From: Lentisphaera profundi | Lineage (GTDB): Bacteria > Verrucomicrobiota > Lentisphaeria > Lentisphaerales > Lentisphaeraceae | Reading direction: 5' to 3' | Length of the DNA: 64,000 nt | NCBI RefSeq assembly: GCF_028728065.1 | Contig: NZ_CP117812.1 | Coordinates: forward strand, 372,001-436,000 | Shown here: positions 1-8,801 of the stretch, piece after piece | Layout: each line of letters begins with the position of its first letter | How positions within the stretch are numbered: the stretch's first letter is position 1 | Made by a program: the position numbers and the translations under genes | The notes under the pieces: generated by a model | Database searches by the model: none | Seen by the model: only the letters and a program-made list of their open reading frames with translations | What the model was told of the DNA's origin: nothing

Positions 1-681
1 ATGTGTGAATTAGCAGGGGTTCATTTTTTTGATGCAGGCGTTGATCAAATTATGGTAGCTAATCGAAATGTTGAGCGTGCTGAAACCTTGGCAAAGAAAT
101 TTAAGGGCAAAGCATTTGGCTTAGATCAGTTAGAGGACGCTGTGTGGGGAGCCGATATCATATTGTCTTCCACAGGTTCACCCGATTACATTTTAGAAAA
201 AGATTTAATCAAGGGTGTGATGTCAAAACGTCGTGAACCAATGTTTTTAATTGATATTGCAGTTCCGCGAGATATTGATCCAAAGATTAATGATTTGACG
301 GATGTTTTTGTCTATAATATTGATGACCTCAATAAGATTGCGGAAGAAAACCGCAAGAAACGCGGTCGTGCCTTTGGCCGTGCAGAAGAGATTGTAGAAG
401 GGAAGTTACGAGAGTTTAAAGAGGAGCAGGCACTTTCCTCAGTGGGCCCTTTAATTAATTCTTTCCGTGAGCGTCTACATGGAATTAAAGATGAGGAGCA
501 GGCTAAGCTTTTTCGAAAATTGAATCATTTGAGCGATTCTGATAAAGAGGCTATTAATAAAAGTTTACATCAAATTGTGAACAAATTACTTCATGATCCA
601 ATTATCACTCTAAGGGATGAAGTAAAGCGAGATGACCCATCACGCTTAGTGAAAGTATTTAAAGATTTATTTAATTTATAA
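1..681 (+). CDS. hemA: Glutamyl-tRNA reductase, C-terminal part (5' end outside window)
   Basis: NADPH-dependent reduction of glutamyl-tRNA to glutamate-1-semialdehyde, first step of C5 tetrapyrrole synthesis. The visible 226 residues begin inside the NADPH-binding domain: the first ATG is the M of the family's GAGxMxELA nucleotide-binding motif, so it is not the true start. The next stretch (VANRNVERAETLA, then DIILSSTGSPDYIL and LIDIAVPRDIDP) is typical of the Rossmann domain, and residues from about 115 on form the long helical dimerisation domain. hemC follows after 15 nt, which makes a haem operon. Identification is strong; only the N-terminal catalytic domain is missing from view. Confidence 0.93.
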   Translation: MCELAGVHFFDAGVDQIMVANRNVERAETLAKKFKGKAFGLDQLEDAVWGADIILSSTGSPDYILEKDLIKGVMSKRREPMFLIDIAVPRDIDPKINDLTDVFVYNIDDLNKIAEENRKKRGRAFGRAEEIVEGKLREFKEEQALSSVGPLINSFRERLHGIKDEEQAKLFRKLNHLSDSDKEAINKSLHQIVNKLLHDPIITLRDEVKRDDPSRLVKVFKDLFNL

Positions 682-696
682 GATTTGGAGTCCGAA

Positions 697-1620
697 TTGA
701 AATTGAGAATTGCAACACGTGGATCACAGCTAGCTTTATGGCAAGCTGAGCATGTAAAAAGTCGTTTATTAGAAATGGATCCCAGCTTGGAAATTGAGCT
801 AAAAATAATCAAGACTCAGGGAGATATTATCCTGGATGTATCTTTAGCGAAAATTGGTGGCAAAGGTCTCTTTGTGAAAGAGATTGAGCAGGCAATGATG
901 GACGGTGAAGCTGATTTAGCTGTGCATTCCATGAAAGATGTTCCTGCAGAGTTACCAGAAGGGCTTATTTTACAGGCGATTTTAGAGCGTGAAGATCCTA
1001 GAGATGCATTTGTTTCAAATAAATATAAAAGTTTAGAAGAACTTCCCGATGGTGCGGTAGTAGGAACGAGCTCATTGCGAAGGGGTAGTCAGCTTTATAG
1101 ACAATATCCTGTGAAAACGGCGCTCTTACGCGGCAACGTCAACACTCGTTTAGCAAAGCTAGATGATGGACAGTATGATGCCATTATTTTGGCAGCAGCG
1201 GGGCTCATTCGTTTAGATTTTGGCGACAGAATAGCCTCGAGTCTAGATCCAGATAAATTCATTCCTAGTCCAGGTCAGGGGGCGGTAGGTGTTGAATGCA
1301 GAGAAGACGATGAGCAAGTTTGTGCATTGTTAGCCAAGCTAAATCATCAAGAGACTTCCTCGCGAGTAAGAGTTGAGAGAGAATTTAATTTAGCCATTGG
1401 TGGATCTTGTCAGGTGCCAGCAGGTTGTTATGCAACAATTGAAGGTGATAAGTATCAACTACGAGCCTTTGTTTCTTCCCCTGATGGTAAAGAGTATTAT
1501 CGTGAAGATATGTCCGGTGAGCTTAAAAACTTAGAGGGAAGTGGTACGGAAATCGCGAACAAATTAATTGCACGAGGCGCAGCCGTCATTATTAATGATT
1601 TGCTAGGAAAAGATATTTAA
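697..1620 (+). CDS. hemC: Porphobilinogen deaminase (hydroxymethylbilane synthase)
   Basis: Polymerises four porphobilinogen units into hydroxymethylbilane in the cytosol. The start chosen is TTG at 697, giving MKLRIATRGS as in the family, with GGAG at 687-690 six bases upstream; an in-frame TTG at 685 would only add four residues that overlap this ribosome-binding site. The catalytic aspartate lies in HSMKDVP (about residue 81). The cysteine that carries the dipyrromethane cofactor lies in GGSCQVPAG (about residue 238). Length of 307 residues is normal. It follows hemA directly and is probably co-transcribed with it. Confidence 0.95.
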   Translation: MKLRIATRGSQLALWQAEHVKSRLLEMDPSLEIELKIIKTQGDIILDVSLAKIGGKGLFVKEIEQAMMDGEADLAVHSMKDVPAELPEGLILQAILEREDPRDAFVSNKYKSLEELPDGAVVGTSSLRRGSQLYRQYPVKTALLRGNVNTRLAKLDDGQYDAIILAAAGLIRLDFGDRIASSLDPDKFIPSPGQGAVGVECREDDEQVCALLAKLNHQETSSRVRVEREFNLAIGGSCQVPAGCYATIEGDKYQLRAFVSSPDGKEYYREDMSGELKNLEGSGTEIANKLIARGAAVIINDLLGKDI

Positions 1621-1635
1621 TCAATGAGATGAGTG

Positions 1636-2568
1636 ATGAAACTACTCGTTAATTTATATAGCACGGTTCATTCATTCTCTGGACAAGCTGAGCATTTTCA
1701 AGAAATCTTCAGCCTTTTTGGCGAAGATCAATGTGTGTTTGCTCGGAGCAATGAAGAATTCTTAGAGCATTTACCTCAAGCAGAATGCCTTATTTGTTGG
1801 AGTTTTTCTACTGACTTATATGACTTGGCAAAGAACTTGACGCTAGTGGTGACGCCAGCCGCGGGTCGTGATTGGATTGAACAAGATCCTCGTCAGCAAG
1901 TCCAGGTCGAGTTTTCGAGTTTTCATGGGCCGATGATTGCTGAATCCTTTTTAGGCATGCTCACGTATTTCAATAATCAGTTCCCCAAGCAAGTAGTCTT
2001 CCAAAAAAGACAGCTCTGGAACCGCAATGCCTGTGAAGGTCGTCGCCTACTTAGAAATCAAAGTTTAATGATTCTTGGCTGCGGTAATATTGGCCTTCAC
2101 TGTGGTGAATTAGCCACAAGAATTGGAATGCGGGTTTGTGGTGCCAATCGTCTAGGAGTGGGAGAAGGTAACTTTCCTTGCCTACCTTTGAATGAGGCCA
2201 TGAAAGATTTACGAAGTTATGATCATGTGCTTTCTTTATTGCCGGGAAGTGAAGAGAATGAAAAAATCTTAGGAGATGAGTTTTTTAAGGTCATGAAAAG
2301 CGGGGCAAATTTTTATAATTTTGGTCGCGGTACAGTACTTGATGAAGATGAATTAATTCATTATTTAGATGAGTGCCCAACTGCATTTGCGGGTTTAGAT
2401 GTGGCTTTTGAAGAGCCTGCTCCCTTATCTTCGGATTTGTATACGCATGAGCAAGTTTTACTGACTCCGCATAACTCTTGTACCTATAAAGAATATTTAG
2501 ATCTCTTTATAGTAGAATTTAAAAGTCGTTTTGAACTCGGGCATTTCCCCTCTCTGGTGGCAAAGTAG
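1636..2568 (+). CDS. D-2-hydroxyacid dehydrogenase family protein, NAD-binding
   Basis: Related to NAD-dependent D-isomer 2-hydroxyacid dehydrogenases (glyoxylate, phosphoglycerate and similar). Around residues 148-154 there is a GxGxxG dinucleotide fold (ILGCGNIG). Equivalents of the catalytic triad are visible: Arg in NFGRGTVLDEDEL, Glu in FEEPAPL and His in LTPHNS. The catalytic domain is divergent, so the substrate cannot be named. Start is ATG 1636 or the GTG immediately before it at 1633; no strong ribosome-binding site decides. It lies 15 nt after hemC and may be read through from the haem genes, but nothing in its sequence links it to tetrapyrroles. Confidence 0.75.
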   Translation: MKLLVNLYSTVHSFSGQAEHFQEIFSLFGEDQCVFARSNEEFLEHLPQAECLICWSFSTDLYDLAKNLTLVVTPAAGRDWIEQDPRQQVQVEFSSFHGPMIAESFLGMLTYFNNQFPKQVVFQKRQLWNRNACEGRRLLRNQSLMILGCGNIGLHCGELATRIGMRVCGANRLGVGEGNFPCLPLNEAMKDLRSYDHVLSLLPGSEENEKILGDEFFKVMKSGANFYNFGRGTVLDEDELIHYLDECPTAFAGLDVAFEEPAPLSSDLYTHEQVLLTPHNSCTYKEYLDLFIVEFKSRFELGHFPSLVAK

Positions 2569-2626
2569 ATTGAAAAGCCTAGTCACGAGGTTAAACTTTG
2601 TAAGCATAAATTTTGGGATACTATAA

Positions 2627-3274
2627 ATGATAGATTTTGTTTTAAATTTAACTAAGCAGGGCGGACCATTTGTCTGGCTCATCATGGTCTTGGCACTTAT
2701 AATTGTTGTACTTGCGGTGGAGCGTTTTTACTATTTTCACAGTACCGATATTGATCGTACCGATTTTATGCAGGGTATCTGCTCTAATTTAAAGAAAGGC
2801 AATGTCATAGAATGCGTAAGTCATTGTGACGATACACCTGGAGCGATATCTCAAATTATTCGTGTGGCAATACTTCATAGAAAAGATGAGCCAGTGATTT
2901 TGGAAGGCGCAATTCAAGAAGTGGCAAGGAATGAGCAGTTTTTATTGGAAAAACGAATGGATGTATTAGCGACTTTTGCTCAAGGCTGTGGTGTGTTAGG
3001 GCTCTTGGGTACGGTAGCAAAACTCATTGAAGCTTTTCGCCAAATCGGTCAAGAAGGTAGTTTTGTGAATTTAAGTAATTTAGCACCTTATGTGGGCGGA
3101 GCCTTGGTGGCAGCTGCAACTGGTATGACGGTGTCTTTTGTTGCCTACATGATTTATAATATTTATTTATCCCGCATCCGTTCAATCTTACGGGATATGG
3201 AAAAGACTGCTTACGAAATGATGTATTTCATTCGTAGCGGGGAATTTATTAGCGATGATCGCGAGCTCAATTAA
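2627..3274 (+). CDS. ExbB/TolQ/MotA-family proton-channel-like protein
   Basis: Inner-membrane protein of the MotA/TolQ/ExbB family, which normally uses the proton gradient to drive TonB- or Tol-type energy transfer. Three membrane segments: residues about 14-33, 113-130 (with GVLGLLGTVAKLIEAF, the family signature) and 155-182. In the last helix the usual glutamate and threonines (EALvTTAxGL) are replaced: the sequence reads VGGALVAAATGM. The channel may therefore not conduct protons in the usual way. Its stop overlaps the ATG of the next gene (TAATG), showing tight coupling with the ExbD-like protein. Confidence 0.82.
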   Translation: MIDFVLNLTKQGGPFVWLIMVLALIIVVLAVERFYYFHSTDIDRTDFMQGICSNLKKGNVIECVSHCDDTPGAISQIIRVAILHRKDEPVILEGAIQEVARNEQFLLEKRMDVLATFAQGCGVLGLLGTVAKLIEAFRQIGQEGSFVNLSNLAPYVGGALVAAATGMTVSFVAYMIYNIYLSRIRSILRDMEKTAYEMMYFIRSGEFISDDRELN

Positions 3275-3741
3275 TGCGCTTTGAGACCAAGCTTGAATAT
3301 AGAAGTAAGCCTGTTTCGACAATGGGTTTATTGAGTGTGTTTAGCTTGATTCTGTTTTGTTTTCTAGTTTCGACTTCATTGGATTTTCAGCAGGGACTTA
3401 AAGCAACAATGCCACAATCGAGTAGCTCAGGGTTGGTGGCAACAGATAAACTTGCCGTTGTTATCGTTGATCATGAGGGGAAGTATTTGCCTTATTTTAA
3501 TAATAAGCCGGTCTCTTGGGACCGCTTAGAAGAGGAGCTGGTAGAGGTCGTACAAGAGAAGACTTTAACGACAGAAAAGAATGGTCATTCAGTTCAGCGT
3601 CGTCCAGTATTATCCTTAAAAGCGGATAAAGCGGTACCTTATGAATATGTGATCACAGTCCTAGATATAGTTCGCCATATGAATATAGAGGTGAATTTGG
3701 TGACCAGTCCTTTGAGCGAAGAAGTTCAAAAGAGTGAGTAA
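3274..3741 (+). CDS. ExbD/TolR-family protein lacking the usual membrane aspartate
   Basis: 155-residue protein with a short cytoplasmic N-terminus, one transmembrane helix (about 17-35) and a periplasmic domain ending in an ExbD-like fold (VLSLKADKAVPYEYVITVLDIVRHMNIEVNL matches the conserved C-terminal part of ExbD/TolR). ExbD and TolR carry an essential proton-accepting Asp at the start of the helix (PLIDVVFLLL); aligned here, the position is Ser21 (GLLSVFSLIL). It overlaps the ExbB-like gene by one base and the following gene by eight. Family assignment is good; an ordinary proton-driven mechanism is doubtful. Confidence 0.8.
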   Translation: MRFETKLEYRSKPVSTMGLLSVFSLILFCFLVSTSLDFQQGLKATMPQSSSSGLVATDKLAVVIVDHEGKYLPYFNNKPVSWDRLEEELVEVVQEKTLTTEKNGHSVQRRPVLSLKADKAVPYEYVITVLDIVRHMNIEVNLVTSPLSEEVQKSE

Positions 3742-4513
3742 TCCAATAAATTCTTTTAAGATACTGGGTTTTAGTGCATTGGTTTTAGTGCTATTTATAA
3801 GTCCTATTTTCTTCTTTGATTTTCAAGAATCCCTTGAGCCATCTACTATGGATAAGAATTTTGAAGATGAAAAAACATTTATGGTTTCGCCAGGTGAACT
3901 TGGTATTGAAGAATTAGATGAAGATCCTCGTATTATATACATGCCAGATCACACAGAAGGTTTCTCAACATGGATGAAGCAAGAAATTGATTTACCATCA
4001 CTTGAGCTACCGAATATGGAAATTGATGAAGCTGAATTTTATTTAGAAGAGGATTTTCCACTTCCTCAAAATTCGCTGAGCTTAAATCTAGAGGCTCAGA
4101 TTCGTGCGGATTGGCCTCTACCTGAATTAGAAGATGATTTGCCAGAGCTAGAACTAAAAAAAGGCTTAGGGGACTTGTTGATTTTTCTTGATGAAGAGCC
4201 AGTTGAAAATACCTACTACGACGACGAATCGCTTAAGTTATTATTTGAGAATCTCGAGGGGAAAGATATAAAGCAAGTTTCTATGTTGCGTGTTGTTGTA
4301 GAAAATGATGAGATGCAAGTAGATTTAGTTCACAGTTGCGGCGTCAGGGAATTAGAGAATGATTTTTCGAGACGACTACTAAAGGAATTTTATAAGGATA
4401 AAATCTTAAGTTCAATAACACATAAAAGGGGACAAAGAGGAGTGGAACGATCAGGATTTTATTTGATCGAATGGCGATTCTCTTTTTCCCGTTTAAAAAA
4501 CGAGGGATTATGA
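3734..4513 (+). CDS. Single-span acidic periplasmic protein, possible TonB/TolA-like partner
   Basis: 259 residues: one N-terminal membrane anchor (about 9-29, ILGFSALVLVLFISPIFFF), a long very acidic, leucine- and proline-containing stretch (about 35-175) and a C-terminal domain of roughly 80 residues ending in an aromatic beta strand (FYLIEWRFSF). The topology and position directly after ExbB/ExbD-like genes resemble TonB or TolA, but the linker is acidic instead of Pro/Lys-rich and no clear TonB_C signature is seen. The role as energy-transducing partner is inferred from operon context only. Confidence 0.6.
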   Translation: MSNPINSFKILGFSALVLVLFISPIFFFDFQESLEPSTMDKNFEDEKTFMVSPGELGIEELDEDPRIIYMPDHTEGFSTWMKQEIDLPSLELPNMEIDEAEFYLEEDFPLPQNSLSLNLEAQIRADWPLPELEDDLPELELKKGLGDLLIFLDEEPVENTYYDDESLKLLFENLEGKDIKQVSMLRVVVENDEMQVDLVHSCGVRELENDFSRRLLKEFYKDKILSSITHKRGQRGVERSGFYLIEWRFSFSRLKNEGL

Positions 4514-4572
4514 AGGCAAATGATTGTTTTTATATGATCTTCAATTACATTGGGTAAAAATTACGGTTATCT

Positions 4573-5187
4573 ATGACAAAAACACTTTTTAAAATATTTT
4601 TTATTTTCTTCATTACTAGCGCAGCCTTTGCACAAGATGTAAATCCAGAGATGACTTTTGATGATTCTGGGTACATCGATGACTTAGCAGGTGAACATGC
4701 TCCGGATATGGGAGTGCAAGTTGAAGCACCAGAATTAAGTGAGCTAAGAGCAGTTAAAAAAATCCCAAAGAAAAAGAAAGTCTTTAATCTAGGCGAAGCA
4801 CAATCTTTCCAAGGAAAAACGTATAGCACTGGTGGAGGCATGTCCACATTGACTATTTTAGCAATAGTTGCAGCAGTACTTCTAGTTATTATTGGTGGAC
4901 TAGCTTATTTCTTTATGGTCAGAAAACCCAAGTTCAAAGTAGAAGAAACACTCGAAGACTTTGATAAAGATGTTGTTCATAAAGATGATCAAGTACAGCC
5001 TCTGCCAGCAAAGGTAGCAGACCCAAGCTCTACAGTGGTTTATTCTAAACCTTCACTCGGTTCTGATCTAGCAGCAGCTACGCGAATTGATGATATGGGA
5101 CGAAATCCATCAGGTATTATTGTTGACGAAGATAAGTACTTCGCAGGATCAGAAGAGTTTGTCGACGAGGACTTGGCTTCTCAGTAA
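4573..5187 (+). CDS. Exported membrane protein of unknown function
   Basis: 204 residues with a cleavable-looking signal peptide (MTKTLFKIFFIFFITSAAFAQ), an acidic segment, a second hydrophobic helix (about 95-116, TLTILAIVAAVLLVIIGGLAYFF) followed by RKPK, and an acidic hydrophilic C-terminal tail of about 85 residues. By the positive-inside rule the tail should be cytoplasmic. It is last in the ExbB/ExbD-like gene set and is followed by a strong terminator, so it may be part of the same complex. I recognise no family. Confidence 0.65.
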   Translation: MTKTLFKIFFIFFITSAAFAQDVNPEMTFDDSGYIDDLAGEHAPDMGVQVEAPELSELRAVKKIPKKKKVFNLGEAQSFQGKTYSTGGGMSTLTILAIVAAVLLVIIGGLAYFFMVRKPKFKVEETLEDFDKDVVHKDDQVQPLPAKVADPSSTVVYSKPSLGSDLAAATRIDDMGRNPSGIIVDEDKYFAGSEEFVDEDLASQ

Positions 5188-5207
5188 TTCTTCATATGAA
5201 ATTTCTA

Positions 5208-5242
5208 AAAACGCGAAGCAGCTATTGCTTCGCGTTTTTTTT
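5208..5242 (+). terminator. Rho-independent terminator after the ExbB/ExbD-like operon
   Basis: Perfect 11-bp stem (AACGCGAAGCA at 5210-5220 with its complement at 5226-5236), five-base loop GCTAT, then a run of eight T. It lies 20 nt after the stop of the preceding gene. Confidence 0.93.
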
Positions 5243-5717
5243 GGTTTGCCCAGCAAAGCTGTAAAACCTGCTTGGTTGGAAACTGACACTAGAGGAACCA
5301 TAGAGACCTTACTATAAGCTAGCTAAGTCAGATCTATATGACCTAGTTTTGATTACTTGAATTTTACTATTTTAATTATTTTTCAAAAAAGTTTAAAAGT
5401 CGCGACAGATTAGTCTTTTTGCCTTCGTATTTAATATATAGACTTTACTGAGGAGTATGAAGAGAGCGTGACACGTGGAATTTGTTTATGTTCGTTTCTC
5501 TTAGAGGATTATGAAGCCCATGTCGCAAGACATGGGCTTTTTTTAGTTTACCCAGCTAAGCTAGGTAAAGCCGCTTGCTTGCAAGAAACCGAGTTTCAGC
5601 CCAAGGTGGAAGTCGATTCCATAGGCTAAAGTAGATTATAGTTATCTACGAGTGCTGAAGCAGGGGTGTCAACTCTTCAGTTGATTAGAGGCATAGAGCT
5701 ACTTGAAACTAAAATTG
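5243..5717. other. Intergenic stretch with an imperfect duplicated segment
   Basis: No convincing gene. Just after each of the two hairpin terminators there is a similar segment of about 45 nt: 5244-5287 and 5546-5593 share blocks such as CCCAGC, AAGCT, TAAA, CTTG and GAAAC in the same order and spacing. The rest of the interval is AT-rich and shows no open frame of note. It could hold a small RNA ending at the second terminator, but no promoter is clear. Confidence 0.4.
5514..5545. terminator. Hairpin terminator between convergent genes
   Basis: Perfect 11-bp stem AAGCCCATGTC (5514-5524) with its complement (5529-5539), loop GCAA, followed by T8 on the plus strand. It could end a short plus-strand transcript; on the minus strand only a short A/T tract follows, so it is a weaker terminator for the mur fusion gene. 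Confidence 0.85.
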
Positions 5718-8700
5718 TTATAGTGCATTTTTGGCAAGCGAGCAACAGAGTTCTGTGAAGGAAACTCCATCGTACTTTGCGGCTTTAGGCAATAGTGAAC
5801 TCGAAGTGAAGCCAGGCATGGTATTCGCTTCGAGAATAATGAACTTATCGCTCTCCTGATTCCAAATCATATCAACGCGCATGAGCTGTCTTCCTTTTAG
5901 AACTTTGAAAGTTTCTTCAGCACATTGTTTGAGGCGTTCACAGACTTCGCTAGGGATTTGCTTTGGTGGGCAATTGTACTGTGTTTGTCCTTTGCTGTAG
6001 GTATATTTAGCATCGTAGTCAAAGAAACCTTCAGGGGGAATTATTTCTACAAGGCTGAGGGCTTTGCCGTCAATGATGCCGACGGTGCATTCTATGCCTT
6101 GGAAAAAACTTTCTACTAAGACAGTGTCATCATTCTCAAAGGCCAGTTGAATAGCTTTTTCTAAGTCTTCTTCTTTTTCAACGAGACTCAAGCAGATACT
6201 TGATCCCTGGCGATTGGGTTTAACGACGACAGGAAGCTTGATATTACTGGGGATTAACTCTTCTTTGGAACGTAGGACGATGGATTCGCAGACTGGAAGT
6301 CCAGCTTTGCGGAGTGCGCAAACGGTAGCGTCTTTATCAATGCATAATTGACTGGAACTAATATCACAACCTACATAGGGAAAGCCTTGTTCTTCGATGA
6401 GTTTTTGAACTTGTCCGTCTTCGCCAAATTCGCCATGTAAAACCGGGAAAATCAAATCGCAATCTTTAGCGATTTGGGGTAGGGTAAAGTCATTTAGATC
6501 AATTTCTTCTACCTTATGGCCACCATCTCTGAGAGCCTTAGCAACGGCTTCTGCAGATTTTAAAGATATGGGACGTTCACTCGAAGGTCCTCCTTTGAGA
6601 ACTGTGATTTTTAGAGCTTTCACCGCATTAATTTTTCTTTGATCAGAAAAGACGACTTCTTGCTGGAGTCGAATGCCGCAAGCATTATAGATTCCGCTTT
6701 GTACGTACTCCATAAGTCTAGCGTATTCATCCGCGGAACATTTATCTTCGTTGATAAAGAAATTGGCGTGGATATCGGAAACTGCGCAATGTGGAAAACT
6801 CAAAGATTTGAAACCGTATTTTTCGATGAGTAAGCCAGCAGCTAGATAGCCGGGATTGCGGAAAGCGCAACCAGGATTGCGCCCACCCGGTTGAGTTTTT
6901 TTGCGAAATTCGCGAGTACTTTGAACGATGGCTTTTGAGCGTTGTGGAACCGCTCGTTGAAACTTCATTTTAATACTCGTTACAATAAAATCATCAGCTA
7001 ATGAACATGACCTATAAGACCATTGAATATCTTCACTTTTGAAGAATATGATTTTAGCGTCCATCGTGAGGCCGGTAACTTCAAGAACAAAACTTGCCGT
7101 TTCAAGGCCTTGAGCACCAGCGTTCATACGAACCCCGCCGCCAATAGATCCGGGTACAGCAGCAAGTGCTTCGATGCCGCCTAGATTATGTTCTTGGAGA
7201 GTCTTTATAAGGCGAAGCCATTTTACTCCAGCACCAACTTGAGCGTTTAATCCATCAATAGTGATTGCAGCAAAATCACCTAATCGTAGGCGAATGATGA
7301 TGCCATCAAAAAGTTGATCGCTGCCTACCATATTGGAGCCCGCACCAAGAATGAGAGTTTTGAGTGAGTAGCGCTTAGCAAACTTTATGAGTTCTTGTAG
7401 CTCTTCAAGTGATTGTGGTTCATAACAGGCGTGTTGTTTTATACCTGCGCCAAGAGTCGTGATTTCAGACCATTCGGGTTCATGGAGAATTTCAAGATCA
7501 GGAAGTCGCTCACTAAGACTATGTGAGATTAACTGATTCTTTAGCCAAGGAATAATGTCTTTAACTGTGGCAGCGCCAATTACGGTAATGATACAGTGTT
7601 CGGTAGTGGGGGTTTGCGCTAAAACTTTTTCAGCATTGTATTCCCAATTCTCACATTCGAAGATTTCTGCTTTGGGACTTAGCAGTACTCGTAATTGCTC
7701 AAGTGAAGGGGAATCATTTCTTTTTGACCATGCGGAGAAAGGTGGAGCTAGGAAAACTTTGTCAAATTCTTTGAGCTCGGCAGCAAATTCCTTCACATAG
7801 CTTTCGAGTCGCTCAAAGCGGTGTACCTGAAAAACAGCTATTTTATAGTAAGGGTCATATTGTTCCTCAAGGGCAGAGTTAAGAGCTTTGAGTTCTTTGG
7901 GATGATGAGCATAGTCTTCGAAAAGAGTGAGAAAAGCCGTTTCAAAATGAACTTGTGAACGCCGTTGAACACCACAGAAACTTTCAAGGTGTTTTTTGCA
8001 CGGATCTTTGTCTAGACCTTCATTGACACAAGCTTCAATAGCCAAGCTAGCGTTGAGGCGCATGAAGTCGCCTTTCTGGGGGAGTTGTAAGCTTCCATCG
8101 GTATTTACGAAATTGATACTATCAATACCTGATAGAACCGTACGGCATGAGTTTTCATCTGCGGCAAAAATAGTTTTACTTTGTCGACTAAATTTTCTGA
8201 AATTATCATAGAGCTGATTAACCCCGCCGACGCTCCAGGAATGATCGTCATCAGTGTTGACGAGCACGCCAGTACTAGCATGTAGAGCTGCAATAGTGCC
8301 ATCTGATTCATCAGCTTCAATAATTAAAGGTCCCGTTGGATCAAATTTCGCTGAAGGGAAGTCTATAGAATTAAGTTCTCCACCAATCATCCATGACGCA
8401 GCGGTGCCACTTTGCTGGAATAACCAAGCACACATAGATGTTACGGTAGTTTTTCCATGGGAACCACCGATAGCGATGACGCTTTCATAACAATCACAGA
8501 TCGCCTTTAGTAAGACTTGTCGTGAGACTACTTTTAGGCCGATGTTTTTTGCGTTCTCTAATTCTAGGTTATCGCTTGGGACAGCAGTGCTCATAACGAC
8601 GAGACTTATGCCGGCATTGATGAGCTCGCCTTCTTGATGGTAAGAAATGGCTATTCCCATGTCTTCTAAGCTACGCGTTTTTAAACTATGGGTGAGGTCT

Positions 8701-8801
8701 GAGCCGGTAACTTTGACGCCGGCTTGATGTAGTAAGGAAGCCATTGCAGAGAGTCCTGCGCCACCAATACCAATGAAATGAACATGCTTCCAGGGAAACA
8801 T
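5718..8801 (-). CDS. murC-murB-ddl: MurC-MurB-Ddl trifunctional fusion (peptidoglycan precursor synthesis)
   Basis: A single 1027-residue cytosolic protein with three complete enzymes. Residues about 1-425 are MurC, UDP-MurNAc:L-alanine ligase (GIGGAGLSAMA at 11-21; ATP loop GSHGKTT at 113-119). Residues about 433-722 are MurB, UDP-enolpyruvyl-GlcNAc reductase (FAD motif LGAGSNMV 485-492; AVPGSIGGGVRMNAGA 548-563; active-site Cys645 in NPGCAFRNP, where many MurB have Ser). Residues about 731-1027 are D-Ala-D-Ala ligase, an ATP-grasp enzyme (LHGEFGEDGQVQ; VVKPNRQGSS; EANTMPGFTSSSLLPK). No frameshift or stop separates them. MurC-Ddl fusions are known in chlamydiae; the MurB insertion between them is the odd part. 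It follows the DUF493 gene with zero spacing. Confidence 0.95.
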   Translation of the reverse strand: MFPWKHVHFIGIGGAGLSAMASLLHQAGVKVTGSDLTHSLKTRSLEDMGIAISYHQEGELINAGISLVVMSTAVPSDNLELENAKNIGLKVVSRQVLLKAICDCYESVIAIGGSHGKTTVTSMCAWLFQQSGTAASWMIGGELNSIDFPSAKFDPTGPLIIEADESDGTIAALHASTGVLVNTDDDHSWSVGGVNQLYDNFRKFSRQSKTIFAADENSCRTVLSGIDSINFVNTDGSLQLPQKGDFMRLNASLAIEACVNEGLDKDPCKKHLESFCGVQRRSQVHFETAFLTLFEDYAHHPKELKALNSALEEQYDPYYKIAVFQVHRFERLESYVKEFAAELKEFDKVFLAPPFSAWSKRNDSPSLEQLRVLLSPKAEIFECENWEYNAEKVLAQTPTTEHCIITVIGAATVKDIIPWLKNQLISHSLSERLPDLEILHEPEWSEITTLGAGIKQHACYEPQSLEELQELIKFAKRYSLKTLILGAGSNMVGSDQLFDGIIIRLRLGDFAAITIDGLNAQVGAGVKWLRLIKTLQEHNLGGIEALAAVPGSIGGGVRMNAGAQGLETASFVLEVTGLTMDAKIIFFKSEDIQWSYRSCSLADDFIVTSIKMKFQRAVPQRSKAIVQSTREFRKKTQPGGRNPGCAFRNPGYLAAGLLIEKYGFKSLSFPHCAVSDIHANFFINEDKCSADEYARLMEYVQSGIYNACGIRLQQEVVFSDQRKINAVKALKITVLKGGPSSERPISLKSAEAVAKALRDGGHKVEEIDLNDFTLPQIAKDCDLIFPVLHGEFGEDGQVQKLIEEQGFPYVGCDISSSQLCIDKDATVCALRKAGLPVCESIVLRSKEELIPSNIKLPVVVKPNRQGSSICLSLVEKEEDLEKAIQLAFENDDTVLVESFFQGIECTVGIIDGKALSLVEIIPPEGFFDYDAKYTYSKGQTQYNCPPKQIPSEVCERLKQCAEETFKVLKGRQLMRVDMIWNQESDKFIILEANTMPGFTSSSLLPKAAKYDGVSFTELCCSLAKNAL

